In this document: positions 9,242-18,879 of the stretch, piece by piece
Numbering within the stretch: the first letter of the stretch is position 1
How the letters are laid out: every line of letters starts with the position of its first letter
Origin: Candolleomyces eurysporus
Lineage: Eukaryota; Basidiomycota; Agaricomycetes; Agaricales; Psathyrellaceae
Length of the DNA: 24,915 nucleotides
Direction: 5' to 3'
NCBI GenBank assembly: GCA_027579435.1
Contig: JANBPK010001603.1
Span: 1-24,915, forward strand
The notes under the pieces: generated by a model
Told to the model about the DNA's origin: nothing
Databases searched by the model: none
Seen by the model: only the letters and a program-made list of their open reading frames with translations
Translations under genes and position numbers: made by a program

Positions 9242-9420
9242 TTCCTTCCAATTCAGGTCATGTCAATATTTGTTGACTTAGCCGTTACTCATCAATTCTC
9301 AAAGCCACCAGCTGCTTCATGAAAGCTTCTGATTAGCGAGTGTCAAGGTGAATTCCCTTGTAATGTGCACAACTCCCTCTAGCACTGTACCTCACCAGGT
9401 CAGGTATGCTAGTTAGACTT
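9242..9420 (+). repeat. Diverged direct repeat, copy 2
   Basis: The partner of 7925-8110 in the same orientation, with the same ordered blocks (TTGACTTA, AAGCCAC, CCCTTGTAATGTGCAC, CACTGTACCTCACCAGGTCA). A weaker third echo around 11465-11560 (CCCTTGTCCTCACAC, CACTGCCAGGTCA) is too short to call. No target duplication or TG...CA boundary was found. Confidence 0.5.
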
Positions 9421-9699
9421 CAGATAGTATTACTATGTTTTAAATATGTTCACGAGACTTTTGTGAACTTAAAATGTCATCACAGAACTGTCTTACTCAA
9501 TGTTCTTTTGTTATCTAGGGCGTCTGCTAAGTTGACAGTCAGAGATAATTCCAACTTTTGTATTTCCCTTTCTTCAAGAAGATCTCTTTAATTGTGTAAG
9601 TTGGTTTGCGAATTTTACAAGCAGATTCACAAANTTTTAGAGGGTGTCCTATGCAAACAGCATATTGCTGTGTTTGCCAAATCACTCTTTTATTTCTGA

Positions 9700-10481
9700 G
9701 ATGATGGGCAAACCTTATTCACCAGGCGATATTTGGTAGGACAAGGAACCCAACATCTCAAAGCTTGCTGGTATCTGCAAGCATTTTTTTGAGTGGGGGT
9801 ACAAAGAAGCCACCATTGAGCAATTTCAAACCATTATTTGGCCCTCAGCGGTCCAATGTATCCTCAGATATGCCGTCCTAGGCTTCAACCAAGGCAAGAC
9901 TTCTGGTGGGGCTTTTACCCAACAACACCCTTCTAAGACTTTGAGCTGGTCAAAAAGGAAAAATGCAGAGCCCTGTGAAATGCCTTCCAAGATGATAAGG
10001 CAGTATTTTTAAACTATGAGTCTCATTTCAACACAACTTCTCAACACAACTTCTCTCTGACCCTGATGACAAAGAGAGACTAATTGTCAACATCCATCAC
10101 ACCCGCATTCATGCATCAACCAATGGTTTTCTTGAATACCACCTGGAAATTGCCCCCACCCAGCTTGTCTGACTTGCTGAGCACAGGATCCAAGGCACAC
10201 AGTCAAAGCCTATGCAGGAATGGGAATCTGAGGAGGAAGAGGAATTTGAGGAGGAAGAGGAGGGGGGCAACAATCAAGCTTCAAGCAAACTAGAGGACCA
10301 TATGAGGTTGTGGATGCCTGTGTGTATGGTTGAGCTCGTGGAGCCTAAATTGGTGGAGGATTTTGGTGCAGAGAAGGCAAGAAAGGTGGTAAAGAAGGCT
10401 AAGAAAGGTCAAGGAAAAAAGAAGCAAAGCAAGATCACAGATAAAGATGACAGGGATGCCCAGTCTATCTTCACCTGTTGA
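9700..10481 (+). pseudogene. Degraded unrecognised protein with acidic and lysine-rich tail
   Basis: Protein-like stretches occur in different frames: around 9730-10010, PNISKLAGICKHFFEWGYKE and IIWPSAVQCILRYAVLGFNQ, and from about 10020, DPDDKERLIVNIHHTRIHAS and TNGFLEYHLEIAPTQLV. The latter is closed by a TGA at 10170-10172 but continues in the same frame to 10481. The C-terminal part carries an acidic run (EEEEEFEEEEE, about 10220-10260) and then a basic segment (KKAKKGQGKKKQSK) ending at a TGA. A direct duplication (CACAACTTCTCAACACAACTTC) lies near 10032-10053. I do not recognise the family. Context suggests a decayed mobile-element or host-duplicate gene. Confidence 0.4.
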
Positions 10482-11110
10482 ACACTGAGCTTACTGCACA
10501 GCACTGAAACTTCAGGACTCCAGAAGATCTCACTAAATATTGCCTGAGCAGTTCAAGCTGCCCAAAAAGTTCAACTGTTGGTTCATGGCAATAAAAAGCA
10601 AGGAAATGGGGCTTTTTATTCTCAAAAATGTAGCAGACTTCCTGATTCTTGGTATCAATGATGACCTAGAAGGTACTGTCAGAATTTGTCAGTAATCATT
10701 AAATTCTTGTACCATGCTCTACCAGCTGATAATAGATGTGCAAGTTCAGGACAACAACAACAGTGGCCTGTTCCTCCTTGTGCATGACTACTATCTGGAG
10801 CTTTAACTGTGCATCACATCACAATCTGGCTCATGGTCAATAGCAGAGGGAGTCCTTGGATTAGACTGGCCCACTATGTTGGACAAAAAACAGATGATGT
10901 AGCACCAGAATGGGTTGCACATGCTGGTAAAAACAATTGCTTTGCTGGTACTTTTTATCAGCCAAGAGCATGGATGCTGGAGCACATTCATAGCATCCTC
11001 AAAGCAAAACCTACACTCAACACCATGGATAGGCCCAAGACTTGCCTGTGGTGCCACAAAGCCACAGTATGTCTACCAGGTTCTCATGGCAGCTCATAGT
11101 TATTTGCAAT
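10482..11110 (+). pseudogene. Degraded coding remnant downstream, unrecognised
   Basis: Stretches such as LPKKFNCWFMAIKSKEMGLF, ILKNVADFLILGINDD, LFLLVHDYYLEL and, in another frame (10809-11099), RLAHYVGQKTDDVAPEWVAH and FYQPRAWMLEHIHSILKAKP look protein-derived. Stops and frame changes separate them. It probably continues the pseudogene ending at 10481, in the same orientation. The minus-strand frame 11057-10803 is a shadow. No family assigned. Confidence 0.35.
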
Positions 11111-11883
11111 AGCCTATGTACAATACTAAAGAAAGAGAGTTAAAACAGGAGAATCAAAGTGGAGGACAGAATCTAGTAAATGAAATATGAGCCTCAGGTG
11201 ATAGTAGAGATCTGAAGGGCAGGATAGGCTGATGATTTAACTATATACAAGCAGTGAGATTGAAACTAAACAAACACATATAATGTAAATCATAAATAGA
11301 ACAATAAGAGAAATGAAATGTCAATGAGAGCATTGAATTGTAAAGAGGAGAAAAGAATAAGAATAAGAGAATATATATAAAGTATACCTCTAACAAAAAG
11401 GATTATAAGTGGACTAGAGCTGTAGATGTGGACATAGAACATACCTCATTTTTCTAATTCACAATCCCTTGTCCTCACACATTGTTATAGAGTACCCTGA
11501 TACTCTGGGTCCTGAAGCATAACACTGCCAGGTCAAAAGTGCATGCAAGATATTCCCTCTAGCACAGGGTGGTTCTTCAGAGAGATTTTCTGGGAGAGGA
11601 GTGTGGGAGGTTGGGGTTTCAGAGGAGAGGTGGTTGCTGGGGAAGCAAAGAGTCGGGCCCAGCTATTGTCAATAGGAGCAGTCTGTTTGGAGTGAAGAGT
11701 GGAGTGTAGGGGATAGAGAGAGGGAAATTGGGTCTCCTCCTCAATAACGGGTGAGCATGAGGACGATATTGTCAGTGTAATTGTTCACTCGGAGTTCAAA
11801 GACATTCTGGACAATCTGCCCTGTAAAATGTTGTTTGAGGCACATAATATCCACAACAACTGTTCCTTCTTTGTAGTGAACAG
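11111..11883. other. Intergenic, nothing recognised; left flank of the solo LTR
   Basis: A/G-rich on the plus strand (runs like GAATAAGAATAAGAGAATATA). No convincing open frame. The last bases, ACAG (11880-11883), pair with ACGG after the solo LTR as a likely target duplication. Confidence 0.4.
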
Positions 11884-14441
11884 TGATATGACCGCATCTG
11901 TTTTTGCAAATATAACTTTGATTTTCGCAATAATAAACTACAAAGTTGACACAGTCTGAGTCTCTAAGTACAAGAATAACTACGTTATCAATAAAGTTCA
12001 CGTGGCTTGAAAAGGAAAAGAGTTAGTACTATGACTCTAGGGACACAAGAGTTGAAGCTACTTGAGGCTGTCAACTTGAAACCGCCCCAGTTGTATTATA
12101 CCCTGACCAGTGATACGACCGTGTTCGCTTTTTTGCAAATAAATACCTCGTTTATTGAATATATCGTTCATAATTCAATTAATGGTCGTGTCTATCTAAT
12201 CTTTACACTACGAAACCTTTCCGGTATTGAGATAACTCGCGTGGTGTGAAGGATAATTAAAGAGTACACTACTCTTGGGTTCACGAGAGTTGGAGTCTAC
12301 TCAAGGGCTGCCAACTTAGAGGCGCGCCCGCCCTATACCCAAGATTAGGGTTTAGTAAGCTAGCCGGTTGGTGCCGCTTCAGATCAAATGGCCTACCCTG
12401 CAGCTGAAAGGCTCAATTTCACTACTAAAGCAATAGAGGTGGTTTCCTAGGCACTAAAGGTACCTACCCTCTCACGCAGCCTCACATCAATCAAGTATAT
12501 TCAGTGCTGGAGCAGTGGGGCAAGTCCCTAAGCAGATAAAGAGATGCGCAGCAAAGTTTCGGCACATCAGACAGCATGATGGCTGGCGCGGCACGAGAAA
12601 GGAGCTTGAAAGTACTCTGAAAGGAAAGTTGTTCACGGAAAAAGATAACCCAGAGGGTGGTCACAAGGGACTTGCTAAGATAAATCTATTCAATGGATGG
12701 AGGTCTGACTCCTCTTCACGCGGCTCAAGCAAAGGTACACCAAGGTGGCGGTTGGAATAACCGTAGACCGACCACCCTCAATCAGCTTTGGCATCCCACT
12801 CGGCATACTAGAAAAGGCAACAAGAATCTATTAATAGTCACGGCGCAAGTGCGGGAGTGGCATGGTGGCACCTTGGCGTATCCAATACCCTCTTTTTATC
12901 TCTTTATCTCTCTCTCTAGCTGGGGCCTGGACTCTTTTATTTATAAATCTCGTGTACACTTATTTGCCATGTTCTGGTGATCACGCGGCTCCAGATAGTA
13001 TATATATTGGACTTTCTTAGCATAGGTTTTTCCCAGAGAATTACTGCTGTTTTATTTGTGTTTACTTTGCGTTTGCAATCGACTGGATTTGTGACTTTTA
13101 TCTCGCGCGGTGTGATACTAAGTAAAAGAAAGATCAAAGCTATAAAGAAGTAACCTTAGGGTTAACTGTGTGATAATCGAGTACCCCTTGATTACTTGGA
13201 ACTAGTGTGCACAAGAGAGAGAACTTGTGAATTCTTAATATTCTACACTACCCCCCATACTCGCACCACCGATTTTGGTTCAGCATGACTACCAAAGGTC
13301 TATACATAATACGTACCTCACACGGCTCGACTTGGAGTTGGTGTTAGATGTTAGTTTGTGTGTTAGTAGTCTCGCCATACTTGATCACTTCACTGGAGAA
13401 GCTACAGTAGTTGATGCCATGCTAAAAGTCAGGCAGCTCAACTGAAGTGGCTTCAGAAAGCCATATACCTTTACAACGCAACTGTCAGGACTCTCAGGAG
13501 GCACCACCAGAGAGTTCAGAAATCAGGCAGCTTCATATTAATTGAGTACAAGTGCTAGAGCAGCTTGAGGAAACCTTCGAAACAACAAAGTCCATGGCTA
13601 GTGGCGTGGCCAGGTGGCTGTGATAATTTCTGATGTGGCGCGAGGAACTGAAGTGGCGCAAGTCCTGAGTCAAGGGAATGACCAGACTTACCGTTGGCAT
13701 TGGATGAAAAGGTGCAGGTGACTTTGGACAAGGCAACTGTACCTATCCAAGCGGCTTGAGATTAGCAACGAGAGCAAGGGATGCGAAGCAAGGATGCCTG
13801 TCCACTCTCAATCATCAGTTGGCATCTCACGTGGCTTTACCAGAAAGGAAATTGTGATCCAAAATTGGCGTTCAGAGGCGTGCCTGACTCGCATGGCTAC
13901 AATCTTGGCACGGCTTCTACCAATACCCGGTTCTATTTTCTCTCTATTTTATGCTTGGACTCTTACTATCGGCTAGTTGCTTATCTATCACATGTGTCTC
14001 TCTGTCTATTTTTACATGGCTCAAGGTAGTATATATACACGCTAACTACTGCTTGAGCAGCATCATCATATCATTGTTGTTTTTTTTATCTTTTACTCAT
14101 GTAGATCAACGAATCTATCAAGTTTTTCTATTCATACCTCACACGGCGTGAACTATCAGTTTGTCTTGGAACTCAGGGACTTAAGCGGTCATAAGGATTG
14201 ACTACTTGGGATTAGGAACCTTACTAGCTGTACACAAAGGTACTTCTAGCTTTGTGGAAGTTAACTATGAGAGAACTTGAGAAACCCAGTATTTTTAATT
14301 CACTCAATAACTCCCACTTATTCGCACTTTGACTTTGTGCAGCCTGACTCTCACATTGCCTGACTTTATGCAGCCTGGGTATAGATTGTGGTTGGTTGGT
14401 TTTGTGTGCATGTTCTGAGCTTGGCAGCACTGATCTCATCA
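11884..14441 (+). repeat. Solo Ty3/gypsy LTR, subfamily B, split by a nested LTR
   Basis: The LTR runs from TGATATGACCG (11884) to GATCTCATCA (14441) and is homologous to the 5' LTR at 19969-21236. It is interrupted at 12110/13397 by the subfamily A LTR; the two halves sum to about 1272 bp against 1268 bp for the intact copy. ACAG precedes it and ACGG follows, a likely 4-bp target duplication with one transition. A TATATATA box lies at 14030-14037, at the position equivalent to that in the intact LTR. No primer site or gag follows, so it is solo. Many sites that are CpG in the intact copy are TpG or CpA here, e.g. GGCAGCTCAACTGAAGTGGC at 13432 against GGCGGCTCGACTGAAGCGGC at 20231. Confidence 0.85.
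12111..13392 (+). repeat. Solo Ty3/gypsy LTR, subfamily A, nested
   Basis: It runs from TGATACGACCGTG to GATCACTTCA, about 1282 bp with TG...CA ends. The empty target is visible at 20191-20200 (ACCAGAGAAG); here CCAG precedes and CTGG follows, compatible with a 4-bp duplication carrying two transitions. The first ~230 bp and last ~150 bp resemble subfamily B, but the middle diverges. A TATATATA box occurs near 12999-13007. It retains many CpG sites, unlike the surrounding B LTR. Its 3' part matches the antisense LTR at 24553-24915. Open frames inside it (12007-12249, 12515-12760, 12693-12980) show no known domain and are probably chance. Confidence 0.8.
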
Positions 14442-14598
14442 ACGGACCCAAGAGCCAATGTATCTGAAGGAGAGCAACCAGCTCTTGAGCAGAGAGCAAT
14501 AAGGGGGAAGCAGCTAGTGAGTTGAATTGGTTGAGGGCATGACCAATTGGGATGGACAAGAAGAATTGGCTGAAGATAAGGCAAATACCTCCCACTAG

Positions 14599-14928
14599 AT
14601 TGAGGAGGACAACGATGTTGATTCAAATGTACTTGTAGTTGAGTGTCCACTGTGTTCTCAGCATGAGCATACACAGAGTAAGAAGTTAAGAGTTGTCTGT
14701 CAGGCACCAGGTACAAGTAGACAAGGGTTGATTTTTGAGAAAAAGCTAAGGAACTACTGTACAGTACAGCTTGGTATTTATACTACTTGTAAGGATCGGG
14801 CTAGTCTGGGCTGGTCTGACTTCTGTGAGCAGCATCAATGCTTCTACTGTTCCTACTTGATAACTATTGGGTTCCATCAATATATACCAACTACTAATAG
14901 TAAAAGTGGGGCAAAGGGGAGAGGGTAG
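14599..14928 (+). pseudogene. Cysteine-rich open frame, unrecognised
   Basis: A frame open from 14599 (after a TAG) to a stop at 14926-14928, about 110 codons, without a good ATG near its start. Visible pattern: an acidic lead (EEDNDVDSN), then VECPLCSQHEHT, VVCQAPG, NYCTV, TTCKD and DFCEQHQCFYC, eight cysteines plus histidines in CxxC/CxxH-like pairs that could bind zinc. It ends GAKGRG, running into the G-rich tract. It may be an exon or fragment of a transposon-encoded zinc-finger protein. Minus-strand frames across 14224-14716 are shadows. Confidence 0.35.
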
Positions 14929-15005
14929 AGGGCGTAGTCAGGGCAAAGAGAAAAGGGCATAGGGTGTTCTTGGGCTAAGGGTCAAGACTGGGGCAAAGGG
15001 GAACT
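14905..15005 (+). repeat. G-rich low-complexity tract
   Basis: GGGGCAAAGGGGAGAGGG at the start and GGGGCAAAGGGGAACTATG at the end bracket interspersed AGGGC/AAGGG units. This looks like an eroded minisatellite of about 10-20 bp units. G-runs on the plus strand could fold as a quadruplex. Confidence 0.5.
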
Positions 15006-17912
15006 ATGATGTGCTACTATGGAGATAAATCTGAGGGAATCTGAGTCAAATACAAGCAAACAATAGNAAAAAAAAGATACCCAAGAGGTTATTACATAAC
15101 AGACATCACATATCTTGCAATTGACAAATCATTTATTGTTAGAACAGCAGATGGATAACCAGCACAAAACCTAAGAAATTTTTAAACCAGGCGTCTCCAT
15201 GGTTTGTTGCTGGTGTGAGTGCATTGCGCATACTCAACAAAATTGGCCCAGAGTCATCCCATCCAGATCCAGAGATTGTTGAGCATTTGGAGTCATTCTG
15301 TCTTGATTCTGGGCAGACAAACCTCTTGAACTTCTCAACAGCATGATACAAACAATACAGACTGCATGTACAAATAACAACATTTTAATTCCCTTTCTAC
15401 TGGAAATGATCATCCATTTCTTTTTGCCATGGGGCTGCAATAACTTTGTGAATTAATAGAAATGCCAAGCTTTGCATGGCTAGGCTGGCTTGCCTCTCAG
15501 GCCATGCCATGATTGGGCAGAATGGCGCTCCAGGCCACTGGGCCTCAGACAAAGTACAAGGTTCCTATTCACAGAGCTGCTTGACACTTGAAAGGAGAAT
15601 GAAGAGGTTAGTTGGCGTCAATTATGCGGAATCCTGTGGTACTGTTCAACAGGTGCTTCAAATGGTTTGAAAGCCCTCTGCCACAAGATCTCTGCTGACC
15701 CTGGCACATAAATTGGAGATGAGATGGGTCATCCTTTGTCCTGTACACAGGGCACTCTGCTCATCCTAAGGTCAAAAGGGTTGACTGCGTATTTTTAATG
15801 TGGATACAGACATGGTGGAAAGGTTATATATATTTATACACTAATTCCCATCCCCCTTGTGTGCTGAGCACAATTTTTCTGGCAGTTCCTGCCTGCATCT
15901 TTTATTTGCAGCCCAAATTTCTGCAGAAGCTTTCCCTCAAAATAAAGCTTTCACAATACGTTTATTGATGCATTTTATTGATAGCAATTTGAAATATACA
16001 GGAGCAGCTGAGGAGTCAAAGAATGGAAGCTATCAAGATAAGAGTGGAGCACAGGGGCAAGTATGACTGCACTTGCTACAGTGCAAATTTGGTGGGGAAT
16101 TTGGATTGAGATGGTTAGTTTGTTTGTGGTATAGATTCCCATTGTTATTGACAACATAACACCACACTGTACTGTGTAATAAGTTTCTTGCCCAGCCACC
16201 CCAGTCGCATATCTGGGTCAAAGGCCATTTTTTTTTACAGACAAGAACCACTGGCAGCCTCCCCAACAAAAACTGTGGGCACTAAAAGACTCCCAATTCT
16301 CAACCTTAATATTTTGTAGTGATTTTTGAAAGAGATCAACCCAGGCTGCAACAGACTGAGCAACCCAAATCAACACAAATGTGGCTCTCAGACTGAGTAT
16401 GTTACCTACCAAGTACTTTTCTTTGTCCATAGAAATCCTTCTGGTACCTTTCACAATAGGCCAAAAGAGTAGACCTGTCTTCCCTTTCAGGCCAGCAGTG
16501 CAAATGTAACAAGCTAAAGCTTGCAATGGGCAAAGAAAATGATTGCCTTTGTCTTGTGTATAAATGTAAAATGGTTTGGCTCCTATGGGTCTAGAGATGC
16601 TATTTAAAAATTCAGAGTATAAAAGACAGAAGTACTCTCACCTTCAAGTTGGTGGCTTTTGCACTGTGGATATATGGATGATAATGTGGTCTTTGTTTAT
16701 GATCTCAACATGCTCCATACAGATAGCAAGAGTTTCTTGCATCCTGAGAAGAAGCATGAAAGATAAAGTGCTGACTGCATAAACAAGTAAACAATGAAGA
16801 GGCCCACCCCATTCTCTTTTTTTTGGTTTCAGGGAATTGGAGTAGAGGGTGAGTCTAAGTCCTTCCAGTACTGTGAATTGAAGTTGTACATTTGTTCAAG
16901 CAGCATCAAAGTGATTGGCAGGGTCTGATCCATTTGAGTGGTTGAATCTCCTGTGAGGAACTGAAAATCATTACAATGTGAGATTCAGTCCAGCCCGCAT
17001 GGAGGTTGGCAATGTGTTTGTCATCCAAAAAGCATGAATAAATATATTATTAATGGGCTAGCTAGGCTCCTGCTCTGAAGGGACGTAGATATATCTGTGG
17101 AATAGGTATATTCTGTGAGAGGTAACTCAGGAGAGAGTCAAGAGGAGGAGACTCAGGATGTTGTGGGGACACGGTTTCCTGAGGTGCAGAGGGTCTGTGC
17201 ACACAGTGCTGAGATCTGCATGTGGTGAGTCAGAAAGCCCCAGAAATGAGACTTCCAACTCACTGGCTCAGGTGCTCTAGAGAGAGGGGTTAGTTGCGTA
17301 AAAACAAGCAATCATGCTGCTCACCATTCTGTGCATTTAATTCTACAAATGATTCTATTCTTTGACAGAGTTTACAGACCACCCTAATCCAACAACAGTT
17401 CAGCACTCCTCAAGAGCATGAGTCTATCCCTAGAGTCCTTCTATCAGCTCCAATTCACAGCCAGGTGGTTATCACAAACTACATTGTAGCATTGATCCTG
17501 GGCTTGGCAGTTCTGATCAATGAAAGGAGGAAGTTGTCCACACCTCAAGGATCTGCTGAAGGATTGCAACACTTTGGGTCTGCATACTTTGACGAGGGCG
17601 CTGGCATTTGGGCGAGGTTTCTGGAGCAATGGATATGCAATGGATACAATAACCTGTTGATCCTGATTGTATGGATGGCTCGAGCAAGGTGGTGTGGTCA
17701 GAAGACGTGGTGAAACTTCAAGGAGAAGCATACAAAGTTCTGAACAAAGGCTGGGCTTAGGCTTAGCACAAGAAATTGTGTGGAGATGACTTGGTGCTTA
17801 CCCATAGCAGCAGCAGGAACTGTATCCTCTCCTTGAAGGTGGCCTGGTGTTGTGGTTGCCTGGAGGCACTCGACTCTCAACAGTCAATGGCCTATCTATG
17901 TTATAGTCTGGG
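15006..17912. other. AT-rich region with only short, unrecognised open frames
   Basis: The longest frames are minus 16526-16218 (about 102 codons) and 16269-16033, minus 15351-15139 and plus 17465-17713 (hydrophobic start NYIVALILGLAVLI). None contains a motif I recognise, and the neighbours are disrupted. The adjacent minus frames 16526-15975 could be one decayed gene read through frameshifts. A GGCCATGCCATGATTGGGC stretch near 15500 is locally GC-richer. An N occurs at 15067. No RNA gene or defined repeat seen. Confidence 0.35.
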
Positions 17913-18629
17913 TCAGCTATAGAGTAAAGTTCTTGAAACTGTGCAATTGAGCCACCTCCTTTTCAATGGTTGGATTGCATGAGATGCCATGATGATCAAG
18001 GGCGACATACCTTCATGGGTGATAGGGCTCTTTTGGCACCAAAAATAATCATATTTTCTCCCTATTTTTTGACCATTGAATTTTGGCAACTGATCCACCA
18101 TTATGCGTTACACCTGTCCAAATAGGCAACTGTGAAGGCCACCATTATGCGTTACAGTTGCCTCCATACAGTTTGCTACAGTAGTAATCTTGTGATTGGG
18201 TGTGCGTGCATTCCATGGCTGGATTAGGAACTCCTGCCAGTCAAATGGGCAGCCAAGTCTACTGCAAGTATCAAAGAAATAAAAGACATCAAGGTCTCTT
18301 TGGAGATCTGAGATCTTCACAATTTGGGCACAAACACCTCTCTTGGTCTTTTCACTCTTGAAAGCACCTGCACCATTCAGGATGGCTTGCACTCTTCAGA
18401 AGGAGTCAATGGCCTGGTTCCTCATTGCCAAAAGAAGTTCACAATCACCCATCTGGAAAATCTTAATTGTATCTGCACCCTCTAGAATGCTGATGCTTTC
18501 GACAACTTTTTCAAAAAATTTCTGTTGCTTCAGAAAAAACATTTTCGTCTCACTCAAAAGCTCAAGAAAGGGTTTTCTATGTGCACATTCTTGGAACTCA
18601 AAGAGATGGTCATAATCAATAACAAGCTG
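17913..18629 (-). pseudogene. Unrecognised minus-strand protein remnant
   Basis: On the minus strand one frame is open from 18629 to the TAA at 18110-18108, apart from a TGA at 18398-18396. It reads DYDHLFEFQECAHRKPFLEL, KMFFLKQQKFFEKVVESISI, MGDCELLLAMRNQAIDSF, stop, RVQAILNGAGAFKSEKTKRG, DVFYFFDTCSRLGCPFDWQE, PWNARTPNHKITTVANCMEA. An ATG frame (18101-17913, MVDQLPKFNGQKIGRKYDYF) follows almost immediately. TTTAACAG just upstream of 18629 resembles a fungal 3' splice site, so it could be an exon. The helical, lysine/glutamate-rich first half could be a coiled coil. I do not recognise the family. Plus-strand frames here are shadows. Confidence 0.4.
18085..18156. repeat. Short tandem duplication inside the minus-strand remnant
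   Basis: CCACCATTATGCGTTACA occurs at 18095-18112 and again at 18139-18156, each preceded by GGCAACTG (18085 and 18125). CAGTTGCC after the second copy can pair with GGCAACTG. This is a duplication of roughly 40 bp at the junction between the two open frames of the remnant. Confidence 0.7.
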
Positions 18630-18879
18630 TTAAACAAAGAAAAGCAAAGTTTTTGGACAACTGCTTTAAAGATGAGGTTGAATTGGGCAGGACAAGTATA
18701 TCTTCAATCAATATCTGGCATCATGTGTGGCACATTCAAAATGGTAGCTGATGTCCAAAGATAGCCCAGGCACACCCACTTGACTGGTATGGCCTGTACN
18801 TTTTTTTTTAAATGCCAATAAGTTTACCATAACACATATAAACAAACTGGAGATAGGCTCTACAAGTAAACACAAGTCA

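Noticed and set aside
9645..9680. GCAAACAGCATATTGCTGTGTTTGC hairpin, a bulged palindrome
   Set aside because: Single occurrence, imperfect, and with no associated feature.
12340..12356. TTAGGG telomere-like word in LTR A
   Set aside because: A single copy with no tandem array.
12515..12980. Open frames within LTR A as a captured gene
   Set aside because: No domain, no codon pattern beyond chance, and wholly inside LTR sequence.
13020..13260. A minus-strand gypsy LTR starting TGTAG at 13247, preceded by a G-run resembling a polypurine tract
   Set aside because: The same G-run plus TG pattern lies within a longer plus-strand LTR. The primer site at 21237, the TATA box and the empty-site alignment all place the LTR ends at 12111 and 13392 instead.
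13240..14315. The rightmost ~135 bp of each gypsy LTR read as internal 3' sequence of a minus-strand element
   Set aside because: In the intact copy this segment ends exactly at the primer-binding site, so it is the 3' end of the plus-strand LTR.
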